Part shown: piece after piece, positions 62,738 through 64,000 of the stretch
How positions within the stretch are numbered: the stretch's first letter is position 1
How the letters are laid out: the number at the start of each line of letters is the position of its first letter
NCBI RefSeq assembly: GCF_031628175.1
Contig: NZ_JAVLVT010000001.1
Coordinates: 62,001-126,000, forward strand
Reading direction: 5' to 3'
Length of the DNA stretch: 64,000 nucleotides
Origin: Lipingzhangella_A rawalii
Lineage (GTDB): Bacteria > Actinomycetota > Actinomycetes > Streptosporangiales > Streptosporangiaceae
Position numbers and translations under genes: made by a program
Notes under the pieces: generated by a model
What the model saw: only the letters and a program-made list of their open reading frames with translations
What the model was told of the DNA's origin: nothing
Databases searched by the model: none

Positions 62738-63556
62738 ATGAGCCAATCGCCACGCTGGATCGACTCCGATCCCGACTTTCCGCCCGAGCTGAACTCCAAA
62801 GTGGCGCACCCGGCGCGGGTGTGGGACTACTGGCTCGGTGGAAAGGACAACTTCGCCGCCGATCGGGCGGCCGGTGACCAGTTGTCCGCGGCCATACCGG
62901 ACTGGATCCCCATCGTCCGCGCCGACCGCGAGTTCCTCGCACGCGTGGTCAGCCACGCGGTCACGTCCGCAGGGATCAGTCACTTCCTCGACATCGGTAC
63001 GGGCGTTCCCACCGCGAACAACACTCACGAGGTCGCCCAGCGGCTCGATCCGGCCGCACGTGTGGTCTACGTCGACAACGATCCCATCGTTCTGGTGCAC
63101 GCCCGGGCGTTGCTGACCAGCACCGAGCAGGGCGCGACGGACTATGTCGACGCGGACCTCCGCGACCCCGAACGGATCCTCAACGCGGCCGCACGGACCC
63201 TAGATCTGGGGCAGCCGGTACTGGTGACGCTGCTGGGAATCATGGAGTTCATTCCGGACGATGCGGAGGCCCGTTCCATCGTGGAGCGGTTGCTTGGGGA
63301 TCTGGCTCCCGGCAGCCTGCTCGCCATGACACACCCGCTCACCGGAACCGTGATGGACCAGGCTATGCGCCTGTGGAACGACAGTGGGGCCACGCCGGTG
63401 ACAGTGCGGTCCCAGTCCGCGGTGCGGGAGCTCTTCGCGGGTGTGGATCTGCTGGACCCCGGGCTCGTCTCGCTGCCCCAGTGGCGACCCACACCGCAGA
63501 CGGCGCACACCGATCGGGATCTGCCGTTCTACTGCGCCGTGGGCCGCAAGCCGTAA
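62738..63556 (+). CDS. DUF574 (Methyltransf_19) SAM-dependent methyltransferase, copy 2
   Basis: 272 residues, the same length as copy 1. It shares HPARVWDYWLGGKDNFAADR exactly, and has FLDIGTGVPT (SAM loop), VYVDNDPIVLVHARALL, and LPQWRPTPQTAHTDRDLPFY. The two copies are clearly paralogous but diverged along most of their length, so the duplication is not recent. Substrate unknown. Confidence 0.93.
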   Translation: MSQSPRWIDSDPDFPPELNSKVAHPARVWDYWLGGKDNFAADRAAGDQLSAAIPDWIPIVRADREFLARVVSHAVTSAGISHFLDIGTGVPTANNTHEVAQRLDPAARVVYVDNDPIVLVHARALLTSTEQGATDYVDADLRDPERILNAAARTLDLGQPVLVTLLGIMEFIPDDAEARSIVERLLGDLAPGSLLAMTHPLTGTVMDQAMRLWNDSGATPVTVRSQSAVRELFAGVDLLDPGLVSLPQWRPTPQTAHTDRDLPFYCAVGRKP

Positions 63557-63628
63557 GCAGCCCCGTACGCAGGGCTGCGCCGCCCGACCGGGAACCGGGG
63601 AGGGGCTCGTGGCCTGCGGCCCCTAGTG

Positions 63629-63677
63629 GTGCCCGCATCGGCCAGGACAGGGGAACGGCGGTGGCCGATGCGGGCAC
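63629..63677. terminator. Bidirectional terminator, perfect 16-bp stem
   Basis: GTGCCCGCATCGGCCA (63629-63644)/TGGCCGATGCGGGCAC (63662-63677) with a 17-nt loop, between the convergent methyltransferase and acyl-CoA ligase genes. Confidence 0.75.
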
Positions 63678-63696
63678 GGGTGGTGCCCGTTCTGGC

Positions 63697-64000
63697 TCAG
63701 CGGGCCTCGGTGACGGTCAGGTCCCCGTCGGCGTGGCGGGCGCGTAGCACCTTCTTGTCGAACTTGCCGACGCTGGTCTTGGGAACCTCGTCCAGGAAGG
63801 TCCAGTACTCGGGAAGTTGCCACTTGGGAAGGCGGTCGGCGAGGAAGGAACGTAGCTGTGTGGCGTCCACCGACTCGCCCTCGGCGACGACCACCGAGAC
63901 CAGCGGACGTTCGTCCCATCGCGGGTCGGGGACAGCGATGACCGCGGCTTCGGCGACGGCGGGATGCGCCATGACCTCGTTTTCGATGTCGACCGAGGAG
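63697..64000 (-). CDS. Acyl-CoA synthetase (AMP-forming), C-terminal part cut by window
   Basis: About 100 C-terminal residues, with the frame open to the window end (SSVDIENEVMAHPAVAEAAV). This is the mobile C-terminal domain of the adenylate-forming family: AVPDPRWDERPLVSVVV, then LPKWQLPEYWTFLDEVPKTSVGKFDKK with the catalytic lysine in TSVGKFDKK. The DERPLV and VPKTSVGKFDKK forms fit medium/long-chain fatty acid-CoA ligases. The specificity cannot be judged from this part. Confidence 0.9.
   Translation of the reverse strand, partial: SSVDIENEVMAHPAVAEAAVIAVPDPRWDERPLVSVVVAEGESVDATQLRSFLADRLPKWQLPEYWTFLDEVPKTSVGKFDKKVLRARHADGDLTVTEAR

Overview
The window is high-GC, gene-dense actinobacterial chromosome. 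Diagnostic genes are whiA, rbpA, opcA, the zwf/opcA/pgl block, the sufR-sufBDC-SU operon, the fabD-fabH-acpP-fabF locus with a divergent PucR-type regulator, and frequent GTG starts. The gene set and order suggest a filamentous actinomycete (Streptomyces, Nocardiopsaceae or Streptosporangiales type). The family-level placement is inference. No tRNA, rRNA, CRISPR array or prophage was seen.

Layout. 1-4.95 kb: end of whiA, the lower-glycolysis genes gap-pgk-tpiA, then secG and rbpA. 5.3-9.3 kb: a decaying accessory island. An IclR regulator faces a VOC-family ring-cleavage dioxygenase gene that is split by an IS200/IS605 element (tnpA + tnpB), carries a frameshift, and is followed by an internally deleted esterase. 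9.4-16 kb: histidine utilisation (hutH, hutU, hutF, hutI) with a GrpB-family gene on the opposite strand in the middle. 16.1-20.4 kb: two small cysteine-containing proteins, a DUF485 + acetate-type symporter pair and a kinase-fold phosphotransferase. 20.6-29.1 kb (minus strand): pentose-phosphate operon tkt-tal-pgi-zwf-opcA-pgl. 29.8-33.3 kb: haem O/A synthesis (ctaB, ctaA) flanking a PrsW-type membrane protease. 33.4-37.7 kb: an EamA exporter, arginine deiminase and an ABC-2 exporter. 38-44.6 kb: sufR and the Fe-S assembly operon sufB-sufD-Rieske-sufC-sufS-sufU-sufT. 44.7-48.9 kb: a large uncharacterised protein with a sigma-region-4-like HTH, an SseB-domain protein and an SGNH hydrolase. 49.3-54.2 kb: type II fatty-acid initiation genes with their divergent regulator. 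54.3-60.8 kb: a membrane protein, a fused 5-oxoprolinase and purB. 60.9-64 kb: two paralogous small secreted proteins, two tandem DUF574 methyltransferases and the end of an acyl-CoA ligase.

Themes. Central carbon metabolism dominates, with glycolysis and the pentose-phosphate pathway both present. Three amino-acid catabolic entries occur: histidine and 5-oxoproline lead to glutamate, and arginine to citrulline. Regulatory DNA is unusually readable. It includes a DasR-like site before gap, an exact SufR-type inverted repeat at sufR, a GntR/FadR-type palindrome before the oxoprolinase, an inverted repeat wrapped around a leaderless promoter at the IclR gene, and several TANNNT-N7-ATG leaderless promoters (iclR, phosphotransferase, prsW, ctaA). 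The most unusual content is the IS-disrupted dioxygenase/esterase locus with a probable TnpB omega-RNA, the paired small secreted two-cysteine proteins, and the 684-residue protein at 44.75-46.80 kb.
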